Shown: positions 50,223 to 62,372, counted from the stretch's first letter. The stretch: DNA of 64,000 nt from Breviolum minutum Mf 1.05b.01 (GCA_000507305.1 DF240079.1:1-64000), one strand, 5' to 3'. A program made the numbers and translations. Notes: generated from the letters alone by a model not told the origin.

Positions 50223-50318
50223 GTGAAAGTAGATGGCTAGCAACTCCCAAAAGGTGGCGATTTGTAAGGGGCCATGATAAACCAATACATGGGAGTGGCT
50301 AGCCATCTACTTTCCAGG
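50223..50318. mobile_element. Short inverted-repeat element
   Basis: GAAAGTAGATGGCTAGCAAC...TCCC is complemented by GGGAGTGGCTAGCCATCTAC...TTTCC, giving near-perfect 25-nt ends around about 45 nt. Only one copy was seen in the window. Confidence 0.65.
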
Positions 50319-50413
50319 TGGTATAATCCCCAAAATGGATGGTTTATAATGGAAAACCCCTCTTAAAATGGATGATTTGGGGGTACCACTATTTTCGGAA
50401 ACACCCATATAAT
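50319..50413. mobile_element. Short element with GTGGTACCCCCAAAT end
   Basis: Adjoins the previous element. GGTATAATCCCCAAAATGGA at the left is loosely complemented by AAATGGATGATTTGGGGGTACC; the right border reads TTTTCGGAAACACCC. Sequences with this border are, as I recall, common in dinoflagellate DNA; that is memory, not something the window shows. Confidence 0.5.
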
Positions 50414-50714
50414 TAGAATCGTTTTTCCACGCCTTTTTTTCGGACAATTTTTTCCATCTTCGGAGGCAGTTGAAGTGCCCAGAGTTATGGTCGTTGAAGT
50501 GGTGGCAGCTCCAAGTGAACTTGGCCGCAACAACACAACAATTGATGATTTTCCGACAAAAATCAGGGAATCAGCGATTGGACCCCCCGAAAAAGGGTGG
50601 TTTCGAAGTTTTGACGCTGTTTTTTGCAAGTTTTTTTTTTCAATCTCCAGTAATTATGCATCAGTTTTGAGATCCCATGATTCTTAGGGCAGGTTTTAAC
50701 CAGGCATCATAGAT

Positions 50715-50799
50715 CTGGTCAATTTTTTGTTGCGACCTCACACGACAAAAAACCACAAAAGTAAGAAATCTAGGTTGGTGAATATTATAATTTGGCCAG
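50715..50799. mobile_element. MITE-like element, family B, short copy
   Basis: CTGGTCAATTTTTTGTTGCG then ACCTCACACGAC, ending TCTAGGTTGGTGAATATTAT...AATTTGGCCAG. About 30 nt shorter than the other copies. AGAT and ATAG flank the ends. Confidence 0.7.
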
Positions 50800-53700
50800 A
50801 TAGATGAAATATAAAGTGAGATCAAATACCCTCCTTGAAACTAAACACCTCCAAATTGCTGGTTCAAACGACTATCCTTTTCCTTTTGGGGAAGGCTTCC
50901 TGGAGGGTTGCTATTTGTGTTTTTTTGGGGGGGGGAGTGTATGTGATTATGGCCTATGATGGAAAGTATCAATCAAAGAATTATACATATTATTTATACT
51001 AGAATACACTTTGTAGAGGAAACATAACATCGCCCTGGAAAAACCCGGCCGGGCCCCAATTTCGGAACGGTGAATCATCTTCCAACCATCCAGGAATTTT
51101 CAGGTGCCAAAAAAATCTTCGTTTCAGGGGCTTCCTGGCGCTGCAAGTTTGATAAACCCGGAAGCCATTGCTGGTGCTAAGGTTCAGCACCACCACCTTT
51201 GACACCAGTAGCACCAAGCACCCCAGCACCGACAGCTGTTCCGAAGCATCGACAACGTGGTTTGGGAGTCTTCCGGAAGTTGCTGAGCTCGAGCTAGATG
51301 CTTGGCCCATTGGAAACGACCTTAGAAAAAACTGGTTGATACACCGACTTGCACCGTTGTTTGCCAATTGGTATGACATGGGTCACTGGTAGTGATTCTT
51401 TGATATGGATAGCTCTTCGTTTTTTTTTGTGTGCGTTTTTCTCTCAATGAAAGCAAGATATTAGATTTTCTTACCCGCCTGCTCCACATAAAATCGATTT
51501 TCGTAGTTGTTTGATTTGTTTTTTTTTTTTTTTGGGGGGGGCGCAACATTTTCAGAAGTCCGGATCTAAAGATTGAAATCACAAAATGACGAAATCGGTG
51601 AAAAACGTTTACTTCAACTTTGCCTGGGGCGTTGCCACTGGAAATGATGACAGTTCATAAAACTTTGGCATCAGCAGCATGTGATAAGCCATTCCGTTGA
51701 AAAATGACAAACGTGCAAAACAAAATATCACCACATGCAATTTTAGGTGAGTTTGGTGAGTTGCAGCGTTGATGACCGCTGTGTGTTTCGACAACTAAGA
51801 GTGGCTACTCGGCAAAGATTTAAGGCAGTTAGCCAGACGATGCCACACGTTTTGGTACACATCTTGTTTTTGGCCAATCAAAACATGCCGTGCAAAAAAA
51901 ACAAAAATCGGGACTTCAGCTCTTTCTTGTTGGAGGATTTCAGTATGTTGACCACTCAGATGTAAAATAATCAAGGGGAAAACGGGAAGAACGGTGGATT
52001 TCTCGTATTTTCAGCTACCCCTTCGCTTATTCGGTGGACCAGTTTCAATCGGACACATTGAAGACCATCTTATAGGTCACCCAAACAACATTTTTTGGCG
52101 GGGAATGTGTCATTCCATGCGCAGTTTTTGTTGGTAAAGATGGCTTGCATGGAGAAATTTGTGACACACATTTCTTGGTTTGTTTTAATTTTGTTCATTC
52201 TTGTTCAAGTTGTTTTGTTTTAACGTGGGGGATATGTGGAATATTTCCAGACGTTTGGAAGAAATCACATACAACGCTGTAGGGGATTCTGTATGCTGCC
52301 CATGTTATAGAGGGGCTTGTAATAAGCCATCAAAATGTAAGGCATATAAGGATCCCTTAAAAGTAATCAGGATTTCATGGAAAATGTACAAAAATGTCAT
52401 GTCATGTTAGGTTGAAAGTTGAATATTGCTCAGATACCCCGTTGGTTGTTTCATGAAAAATCCATGCTGAGCACAACCCTTCAGAGCTGCGCGTTTACAT
52501 GCACCTGCACGCAGGTCTGTATCCATTCCTTGGGGTTCCCGGCAAAGCCATTATCATCCGAGGGATTTTTTCACGTGGTTGCAGGTCGATCTGTTTTATA
52601 TGATGTGTTGGAGATGCAGATATACAGAAATACATAGAAATACATATATAGTTGAAGGAAAGATTTCCAGAACACATGAAAACATGTTTTTTTTAGAATG
52701 TATGTATTTTGATAAATATGAAACGGGGCAAGGGTTTAAAAGCAGTCGTCATTCTGCAAGCATTGTTTGTAAGTTTTATAAGTTTTATTGGCCTTCCCTA
52801 TCTATCCAATATTATCCGATATCCAGTCAACCAGGGTTGGTCCAAAGGCAGTACGGCAATGTAAAGTTTGATTTCATTGAAAGGGTGATGGGAAAAAACA
52901 TCCCTCACATATCCTCACATATCCTGAAAATATCACTGCAGCCACGACGTCGTGCCACAGTTGTTCCGTTGGAACACAGAAACGTCGGTGTTCACTGTCC
53001 GAGCTGCAATGTTTTGAGGATGCTGAGGATCCAGAGTCAAGTCACATCTTCCCGAAACATGCCGCCTTTATGGTTTGTTTGATGGGGTCAGACCAAAAAC
53101 AACCTGTGATTTGTGTTTTTGTAAAAGCAACAATAAGGTCATGTCAATGTCTTTAAAGCTTGCCAGTTTTATTAAAGATGAAACATATTTGAAATACTAA
53201 GTTTCATTTGCTTCTTTGGAATCTCCAGTCCCTTGGGCCATGGTCCAAACATTGCCCCATTGCTTAGATTTTGGATTTTCGGTGTGAATAGCGTGTACCG
53301 AAAATTCCAGATTTCATGGTGAGTCTTTCATTGGGTGCGGTCCAGGGTGTTTATTTTTGGAAGAACAGAGGCGAGTTCACTGCTGCAGAAAATCCTTTCT
53401 TTATAGTTTATAAGTGTATAGACGTCAAGATACTGAAATATACTGGTAAGTTCTAATTCTCGAATTTTGAAACAAAACTCCCTGGGCTTTCTTGCGCCCC
53501 ATGCTTACCATGCTTACCATTTCATCTGAAGCTGGCAAATCAAAAGTCAGGGCACTTGACATGGGAAGGAGTCAGTCGAGTGGAAACGTCGTTGTGGCAA
53601 CTGGTAGCATGCAAGCACCACATTAACGGAGATAATTTTCAATGTGAGCCGAGCACCCAGCTTGGTGAAGTTAGCGCATTTGCATGCATTTGGCATGTGA

Positions 53701-54029
53701 TTCTATTCTCATGCGATGAGATGCTAGAAAGGCAGAAAGGGCGTTTTTTCATCCATGCTTTAAAGTTGAATGTTGAGCGCAAAAGTGTTATGAATTTAGG
53801 GATGTTCAGGGTGCAAATCCATACCACACTGTGTTTATTGGTCAAAACTGCCAGGGATGCGACAAGGCACAGCTTCCCATGCCAAGTGGCACGCACCACC
53901 TGACCACAATTCGACGAAGTTTACACGCAGATCTGACGAGCAAAAAAATTGAAACTAGAAAACTGGGAGATTACAGTTGAAATATGGCAATTCACTAAAT
54001 ATCAAGATCATTCAAAGATCATGTCATTA

Positions 54030-54157
54030 TATTTAGTCAAATTATAGTGACCTCACACGACCTCACCTCAAAAGGTAGCTGATGAAGGGAAATTCCCTTG
54101 TTTCAGGAAAATCTAGGTTGATAAAATATTATCATTTGACCAAATTATAACTAAATA
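54030..54157. mobile_element. MITE-like element, family B, copy 3
   Basis: ATTTAGTCAAATTATAGTGA, then CCTCACACGACCTCACC at the left, and ATCTAGGTTGATAAAATATT...TTGACCAAATTATAACTAAAT at the right. Confidence 0.75.
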
Positions 54158-55087
54158 CCTTCCTTATATGCTTTGCTGGTATGCGTTGACTTTCAAATTT
54201 TCTCGATCTGGGCACCGCAGAGACGGGCGATTTTGTCCGCAAATTGGCGGCAAAAATCGAAGACAACTTATATATCTTTTTCACCCTGAGATGAGGCGTT
54301 GATCTTTGCAGGGGTTGCCACAGCAAGTCAACATGTTCTCCAGGGAACGATCACACAGCCGCTTTAAAGGTAGCTGGGAAGATGATCTTCCTGTCAAAAT
54401 ATGTTCGTTCCCAGGAGGGTATCTTCTTATCAAATCTCGCCTATTCTTGTTCCATATAAAAATGCATTTGCAACTCCTGTACTACTGCGAAGGCCTTCCC
54501 AGTGTTTTTTTGGACATTGTGAGGTACTCCTTTGGAGGCCAGCCTTCTTCATTCGCAACATTGTTGGACATCGAATGATTGCGTTCTTTGGCAACACTGA
54601 CCACCGGCTTTTGAACATTTTTGAACGCCCCCCCCAAAAAAAATGCTACGTGTTTTACTTCGATTGAGAGACACATCGATCACCCAACAAAGAAAGAGAA
54701 GTGGTTTGTCCTTCAAGCAAGAGATTGACCAGCAGTTTGATCACTTCGAAATCCTGTTTCCTGAAGCAACTCTTCAGGCGCCTGGAAAAAATCACGGGTG
54801 AGGGATTTTCCAGACGTTTTTTGGCGCGTTTTGGTGCCCAAAAAATCGTCAAACCTCTCACGGGCAGTTGGTCGACCCTTCTGCTGAAATCCATGGCTTC
54901 AGGCTACGCCGGGGTGACCAGCGATGAATGTCCAAAGGGTTCATCATTTTGGATCAAAAAATGAGACAAAAAAAGGTAAAATATACCTTGTTATGATATG
55001 TAACAGCTAAGCAAATTGTTTTTTTAGGCATATATAATGAAATTAATATATCAATTAAAATGCAAAAATCTGACATACACAAGAATA

Positions 55088-55110
55088 CAGAGAGAGAGAG
55101 AGAGAGAGAG
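55088..55110. repeat. GA microsatellite
   Basis: (GA)11 in an unrecognised stretch. Confidence 0.85.
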
Positions 55111-56129
55111 TTTTTGTGGAAAACTAAAGGCGGTTGAAGTGTTCCACATCCATCGCCAGTCGGGTACCGAGCTACCTGAATTGTCTGAACCGAGTTTTCT
55201 TCTACACGATCTGAGCTCCAGCGCAAAGCACTTGGGCGAAAAATAATGTGCTTTGGATACAGGCTAGAGGTTGACGGACCGAACATGAATGAAAATGATA
55301 AGGTTGAATCCAATCCAAATTCAATGTAGCATTCGAATCTGGAACTACAGTCATAGGTACGTCTTGAAGTTCCTGACCCACCCCCATAGTGATTCAACAT
55401 GATTCAACGAATGGCCGCACGCGGAATAAGTTCGTCCTGTTTTCTCTTACATTTTGTTCACAAAAGATTGACTCGAGAGTGGTGTCATACAAGTTTCGAC
55501 CAGATTACATGTGTAATGTAACAGTGTATCATCGAAGAACTTCTTGGAGCCCTTTTCTTGACTCCATAGCAGCAGAGACATCTTTCAAGCATGCACCTGC
55601 TGGCAAAAAAGCCTTAAAAAGTAACTTTGTATTTTCATTGTTCAGTATCAAGCGACTTCAAATACCGCGGGGTCTTTGTTGTGAACATCACTTTGTTGTT
55701 GCCCTAGTGTTTTGAAGTGGACGATTTTTCTCTGAGAGGATGGCAAGTTAGCCAGGCTCTCCAACTGTTCGACAGCAAGTCTCAGCATTTAAGCACACGT
55801 GTGCTAACGAAGAAGTCAACAGGAAAGAGGAGATACAAGAAGGACAGCCAAGGAAAAACAAGAATGATGCAAATCCCAGATGACAACGAGCAGGAACATA
55901 TGAATCATAATAGTAGCACCAACAGCAATCAAATGATACGACAATAATAGAAACATAGACAATTAATGACAATCATTACAAATGACACACAAACTGGACT
56001 CGCAAAACCCAGATCCAGCCTCTTTTAACCCGAATGCCCAAGCGGAAATTTATGTGAACATAATTTGCTGAACAGATTTACGTAAAGCCTCGTCGTTGCA
56101 ACCTGAAAACCATTTTGATGTTTTTTGAA

Positions 56130-56640
56130 CTTGACCAAGAAATCTTCCCGGCACTTCCCTACAACCTCTCCACAACACACTGCTCCAACACTTCTCTAGA
56201 TACAACACTCCGCTCCACTTTTGTGTTGCACTTGTCTGCAACACTTCTCTATACTCTAGAACAACTCAACACTATTTTCCAATACTTCTCTACAGCAACC
56301 TTCTCCAACACTTGTCGCAACACTCTTTTCTAGCACTTGTTAACAACACTTCTCCACAAACGCTCTTCTCCAACACTTCCCTGCAAAGCCCTTCTACAGT
56401 ACCATCCCACAAGACCACATCACTCTGTTCCAACACTTCTCTACGGCAGCCTTTCATAGCCTTTCCAACACTCTTCTCCAACACATGTCTCCAAAACTTC
56501 TATACAACAACAGTTCTCTACAACGCTCCGCTCCAAGACTGATCTATGACACTCTTTTCCAGTACTTGTCTACAACACGTCTCTACAAACACTCTTTTGC
56601 AACACTTTTTTCCAACACATCCTTCAAACACTTCACCACA
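56130..56640. repeat. Degenerate minisatellite, CAACACTTCTC-type units
   Basis: Over about 500 nt the words CAACACTTCTCTAC, CTCCAACACTTGTC and CTACAACACTCTTC recur every 15-30 nt. The + strand is nearly free of G. Open frames across it on both strands (Ser/Thr/Asn-Thr-rich) are products of the repeat. Confidence 0.75.
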
Positions 56641-57603
56641 GTCTTCTTATAAACCTTCACCGCACCGTTAACAAAAAACCTGGGAAAAAACGGTGGTCTC
56701 AGAGGTCCCAAGTGGATTTTTCAGTGGCAACACTTGGATGAAGCTGAAGGACTCATGTTTTTCCAGGTGCCACCCTTGGGACCCAAGAAAAAACAAGAAG
56801 AAACCTCCATGTCACTGTAGAAATGCCCAACAAAGCCTGGGCCCCACACAAAAAAATCACATTCTTAGAATCAGTTCCAAATTGTGAGACATGTTTTTCG
56901 CAGCTGGAACGAAAAGCAAAACTCAATCCAAGAAGAACCCACCAGAAGTGGTACATCACGCAAAAGCATAGAGGCGTTCCCTAAACATCGTTAAACCCTA
57001 AAGACAACTAAGGACTAAGTTCAATTGATTGAATATCTAGAAGTTTGTTGGTTATTGTTACCTTCGAAGTCCCGGACAACGTTTTTTCTTTTAACTCGCA
57101 TCTACTTTTCGCTGATCCTTTGATTCAGTTCCCGAGCTGAGATTTAGCCCGTTTATCTTGGTGGCATTTCAGTGAAGCATGCCGCATGCCCACAAAATTG
57201 CCAGGTTTTGACTTTTTTATGTGAGGTGCAGGGCAGTTGTTGGGGCAGGATGTAAAAACTACATTTTCCAATAAATTCATCTCATCCAGCTGATCGAAAA
57301 CCAACATCACCACCATGACTCATGAATCTCTGGGGTCCAACCGTTCATCGTGTTTTCCACGAAAATTGCCAGGGGAGCCAGTTTTGACTTCCTTTTGAAA
57401 CTTAGAGATGAATTTCCGGATGGTTTGCAAATTGTTTAAGCAATGTGATCTTTGTCAATTGCCTATAACTTCAATTTTTGAAAATGCAAGAAATACGTCA
57501 ACAGAAAGATTCCATGCTGATTTTTTGGAAAGGAACTGAAAGAAAAAAAGTAGGGCTTACCAGCCACCAGAGATTTCAGACAAGAATCTGATTCTCCCTG
57601 TAG

Positions 57604-59884
57604 GCTGGTGCAGATACTGAGCAGGCGATTGATGGTGGTGCAACCCCATTAATTGTTGGCGCTTACAAGGTGCGTAACAAAAAAACAACAGATTTCCTGT
57701 TGGTGTTATGTAAATGCCGGAGATGCTGATGGTGCGTCCTTTCTCTGGAATTATGAATTACTGATTGCTTTGTCACTGACTTTTGCAATTTTTTCAAATT
57801 ACTTTGTGAAGTCATCAGTGTGTCGTGGAAAGGATGTTGTATTAGAAGCACTTGTGCCACCTCAGTCTGGTGCGATGATCAAGAAGTCAGAGCGTGAATA
57901 CCAATCTAGGAGTGGAACAACATTATAACATTGATTACCCGGCAAATTATACAGTGACATAAATGGACTTCTGCCATGGTGATTTCATGATTTCATGTGT
58001 TTTTTAATTTTCCATGTCAATAAGGGTTTAACCTTGTCACCCTAGGGCCTTAGGGCAAGACAAATGGCAGTAATGTTGCCAAACTGGTGAGTCGATCTGG
58101 CGCCAGGGTGATGTGGCTGTTGTTGAGCTGCTGTGTCGGATGAAGGCAATGGGGGCAGTGGGCCCAAAACAGCGCCATGCAAAGAGGGTTATAATGGATC
58201 CAAAATGATCAATCATGAGGTTACGAGGCAGGTGTGCCAAAAAGATACATCCTTGCCCACTTATTGCACTATTTATAATTATAAACTACACATAATTATT
58301 TTTATTAATTGTTCGATACTCATATATATATATATATCTCAACTGCCCTTTACGCATGAAAGGTTCGCTTGGAGGTCCGTCTAGTTTCTGGGCCCGTTGT
58401 GCCGTTTTTAGGGTCCTCATGCCGTTCTGACAGGTTCTAATTGTCTTGACAAAGAAGGATCCAGCCCAACCTTTCCATTAGGATCCATGTATGGTATATT
58501 CACTTACATTTGCCATAGAAATCAATCAATTGTAGGTAAATATACCAGTCAGTCCCATGGATCCCATAGGTTGCCAAGTGACCACAAGTGACCTATATTT
58601 CCCTTGTGCAGGCAGAAGTAAATCGACCGCAGTGCGACCACGCATCGCCACTCTTTGTTGCAGCAGAGAATGCCCATGCTGCAGGTGACTGCCGAAACCA
58701 TCGGAGATTTGGCCTTCAAGAATTCGAACCGTGAAGGTAAATTTCAAATCAAGCGGTGTTTGGGAAATCTAAAACTAAGAATGTTCACCAACTATGTATA
58801 ATTTTTGGGTTGTTTTTTTCATAGGAATGTTTGGAAGATTTTTTTCCCAAGAGACCCAGGTGCTCAAGTCATGCAGATCCTTTTGGAAGCGGGAGCTCAG
58901 AAGGCGCAAACGCCTCTTCAACCAAAAATCTCCAAAAATCTGTCTCATATCTTTCAGGGCCGTGGTAATCATTGTAGAAATGTATATTTGCGTATATGCG
59001 TATATATTAAATTGCTAGGTGGTGGATCCCATTTCTACTCCGGAATGAAGATTAATTCAACTGGGTTGAAAACAAAACCCCCAAGCTGGCGTTGAAACTA
59101 TCCAATTATCAAAAAGTGTATCAAGGTTTCACAGCCAGAGAAAGCCCAATGGGAAGAAACAAAAACCATGACTCGTTCTTCGTTGTTAGCCATCACCGTT
59201 TTGTTAAATCCAATGGTTTTTCTTGCAAATCGCCAGGATCAAACGACCGAGCCGGGAGCTTCATTTTTTTTGGATGCCAAAGGACATGTCATGCCGTTGT
59301 TCCTTGGCATTTTTTTGCCTAAGGACTGGTCGTACACCCCTCCTTGCGGCCGTACGCAACGGCCGCCTGGATTTGGTTCGGACCCTGTGTGCGTTCGGGG
59401 CCCTCAGTTGGCAAACAGTTGCACGGCGGAGTCCGCAGCGGTTGTGATCCGAACACCCGAGGTTTCGTGCTGATTTGAACAAGGACTCTGGGCACAACGG
59501 AAGGGGTAAGACTGGTCTTTACACGGGGTTATAATTGTCTACACGAGGAAAAAATTGGTAGAAAACATCGGACTTCAGCGGAAAGGATTGCATACTATTT
59601 TCTGGGGGTCCAAAGACCATTATAAAGGTGGTCTTTTGGAAAGACCATTATTTTCGTAGGGATTTTATAATTAATGATTCCGGTGGACTATTCTTTTAAT
59701 GGTCTTTGACTTCCAGGGCTATGGTTCTTCTTTCTTGGAGGGGTGATCGGATGATAGAGTCAGATGGTCAGACGGTCAGACACAGCTGTGTTCCGCAGAC
59801 TTGTTGGTTGTTGGTTGTTGGTTGTTGGTTGTTGGTTGTTGGTTGTTGGTTGTTGGTTGTTGGTTGTTGGTTGTTGGTTGTTGG

Positions 59885-59921
<37 letters not shown>

Positions 59922-61880
59922 CTATCTTCCAATTTCTACTTGGCATTTGAGGTAGACACTTGTTCATTTCATAGCCTTGCTTATGAACATTCAGCATGAT
60001 GACAAATCCAAGCTGCGACATTCTAGCCAGCGGACCATGGTTGACCACAGTTTTTCTGAAACGAATTTTGGGGCAAAAATTATGTGTCTTGTAGGCAAAC
60101 ATCATCATACTGTCACCAGGATAGAATCCTTCACAGTATATTCCAATTGTTTTTTTCATCAATGTACAATATTAATACCGGCAATATGGTATGTTATCAA
60201 TGTTGAGCAGTGCCCAAAAATCTCAACACGCCTGCTATGAACATATACATATATAGTACATTGATTCATAACTATACATTTAACCCTCCAAGGCCAAGGC
60301 CCCAGCACAATTCGCACACCAGGCCGCTGAAAATGGCTGGAATCCTTTGCTTCTTGCAGCACAGAGAGGTTATTCAGAGGCAAAAAACTGGGGGTGAAAG
60401 GTGGAGGAGTGGGGCCGTACAAACCATCCAAGAAATGGTTTCGATGTTCGTCCGAACACAGGGGCCTGAACTCCATCTTGTTCCCGGACCGGACCAATTT
60501 GGTGTCATGAAGATGTATATTTAAAGGGGATTTACTAATATCATCGTTCGATACTATTTGTACACATATGAAACAGGTATACGGATTTATTATGCAAGTT
60601 CGGCACGAGTATATAAAAAGATTCCACTGGTAGTAGTGCTTATGAATGCTAATGGTGGACCATCGATCCTATTCAATAATCTCTCATGCTAAGGGCTCAA
60701 GTTTTGCTGGAACTATGCAAACTTACGGTGAATAGGAATGGGAAAGCACATGAATATTCTGGCAAATTCAGGGACCTTTTTTGAGCTTCAGATCCTTCAA
60801 GATCTGAACTGTAGAATCTCATTGGTCTTGATATATTTTGATCAAATCCTACCACCCTTGAACATGAAATGTGGAACTGTTGAACATTTATGAAAAACAT
60901 ATTGATGAAGGCTACATGGGCTATATATATATATTTAGAAACATATATTATGTGAGACAAAAAACATCCTTGAGACCTGAAGTTTACTTTCGCCACCCAC
61001 CCTTGGCGAAACACCCCGCCAGGTGGTCCAACTCTTATGCACACTCAACGCATCGCTTGGAGTTACTACGAAGGACCGACTCCTTGGCCGTTGTTGGTTG
61101 TGACTTCCTCAAGACGGCCTGGGACCTGGGACAAAGAAACAGAGGGGTTGTTGTTGTTATGATGTTATGTTATGTTTATTTTGGCAAGATGGGGAATCAA
61201 GATGTTATATAATGTTACTGGATTTTTTTTTGAAAAGATTTATATATATATATATATTGAGTCATTATAATCATTCGAACGCTTGAATCAAATCATTGGT
61301 GAGGACACTTCTTCTGCTTTACATTTAGCAGTGCACGGTGGCTTTCAAGAAGTTGTTGAGGCCCTTCTGGAGGCTCCCGGGGCCCAGGCATTTTGTGAAA
61401 TGAGAATCGCTCCTTCGCACCAAAACAGCTGTCGGGCTGTGGTATGAAGCTGCCGGAGGCCAAAGCAGACATGAACCAAAAGCGCTCAGATGGATGCACT
61501 CCGGCCCATGCTGCTGCGGAGGGTGTCTTGGCGATGCTAAATCAAACATCAAGGGTCATTGGGAGTTGCAACCTTTGATGGTATGACATCCATTTATATA
61601 ATTTCTATATGATTTATGGTGCTGATTTGATCATTTATGTTGCAGGTACCAATTCTTACCTCTTCAAAGAAAGGAAGAAAGTTGATCAATTTGCGGAAAG
61701 AGAAATGCACACAAAGACAACAGCCAATTTGCTGATAACCCGTGGGTCGTGGCAACGTATTTTTGTTGATCACCTTCTATGTTTGCATCTTTTCGATTCG
61801 CCCTGCCCCCTGCCAGGTGGTCACTTGAAGATCTTGAAGCTCCTTTGCACTTCAAAAGCCAACATGGAAGACTCCAACTC
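57604..61880 (+). CDS. Ankyrin-repeat protein, multi-exon (ANK3)
   Basis: Ten exons join in frame: 57604-57669, 58107-58145, 58612-58684, 58860-58899, 59324-59399, 60323-60379, 61023-61073, 61304-61387, 61459-61522, 61817-~61880. Peptides include AGADTEQAIDGGATPLIV, GDVAVVELLCRMK, AEVNRPQCDHASPLFVAA, QVMQILLEAGA, TGRTPLLAAVRNGRLDLVRT, AAENGWNPLLLAAQRGYSE, VVQLLCTLNASLG, DTSSALHLAVHGGFQEVVEA, KRSDGCTPAHAAAEG and GHLKILKLLCTSKANMEDSN. Donors: GT, GC, GT, GA, GC, GC, GA, GC, GT. Seven of nine introns repeat their first two bases at the start of the next exon. Repeats follow the TPLxxAAxxGHxxVVxxLL consensus. Both ends are open: earlier exons lie in the unread stretch to the left, and a piece at about 62594-62620 (TVLVAAG) may be the next exon. 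Confidence 0.85.
58481..58570. mobile_element. MITE-like element, family A, copy 3 (intronic)
   Basis: GGATCCATGTATGGTATATT at the left pairs with AGGTAAATATACCAGTCAGT...CCCATGGATCC at the right. It lies in the ANK3 intron 58146-58611, ending 41 nt before the next exon. Confidence 0.75.
59611..59708. mobile_element. Fold-back element (intronic)
   Basis: CAAAGACCATTATAAA at the left is complemented by TTTTAATGGTCTTTG at the right, 98 nt in all, in the ANK3 intron 59400-60322. An internal AAAGACCATTATTTT makes a partial third copy. Confidence 0.5.
59801..59920. repeat. (TTGTTGG)12 heptamer tract passing into (TTG)n
   Basis: About 12 perfect 7-nt units (59801-59884) are followed by about 12 TTG units up to 59920, inside the ANK3 intron 59400-60322. 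It creates long VVGCWLL or poly-Asn frames that are not genes. Confidence 0.95.
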
Positions 61881-62253
61881 AATTGGTCCGATACTGAGAT
61901 TCGAGATTTTCTCAGGATACATTTTGTCAGGTTTGTAGGTCCAGGCTCGGGAGCCTGTTTTTTTCACCCCCCATGTGTCCCACGATTCCCACAATTCGAT
62001 TAGCCACAAAAACTGGAAAAAAACACTGCTGACTTGTGTGAGGTCACACACCCAGAGATTTGGCACGTTTAGCTGACCATGAGCAATGTGCATGCTTCCT
62101 GCTTGGGAGGATCCCGGGATCCGCCAAAGTGGGAAGGTGAATCCGGATTTTCCCGGATGATCTTTTTTCGGGGGGGGCACTGGCGTCATCAAAACAAAAA
62201 TCCCCTGCTGTTTTTGAAGGAAGACTGGTTGAGGGCTTGAAGGATAATATATT

Positions 62254-62372
62254 AACCTCCCTATAACTAACAGCTCGCCCTAGAAAAAATGGTGGTTGGC
62301 AGACGATTCCTTCTTCCTTCCTTTTGTCAAGCCCTACTTTCAGCGGCGAGCTGTTAGTTTCAGGGAGGGTAA
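62254..62372. mobile_element. MITE-like element, family C, copy 3
   Basis: TAACCTCCCTATAACTAACA then GCTCGCC at the left is complemented over 26 nt by GGCGAGCTGTTAGTTTCAGG then GAGGGTTA-like sequence at the right. It shares the inner AACAGCTCGC with copy 1 at 17643. Confidence 0.8.

Larger units (their letters stand above)
49071..57603. other. Long stretch without a recognised gene
   Basis: No ankyrin, kinase or other known block could be read on either strand. It contains the elements at 50223-50318, 50319-50413, 50715-50799 and 54030-54157, the GA repeat at 55088-55110, the minisatellite at 56130-56640 and an imperfect hairpin near 56692-56780 (GTCCCAAGTGG...CCACCCTTGGGAC). The 167-codon frame at 52579-53082 is unrecognised. 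Confidence 0.4.

Noticed and set aside
52579..53082. 167-codon open frame as a gene
   Set aside because: Composition rich in aromatic and basic residues without any motif; likely chance.
59706..60162. Long frames of VVGCWLL repeats or poly-Asn/Gln
   Set aside because: Produced by the TTGTTGG/TTG array inside an ankyrin-gene intron.
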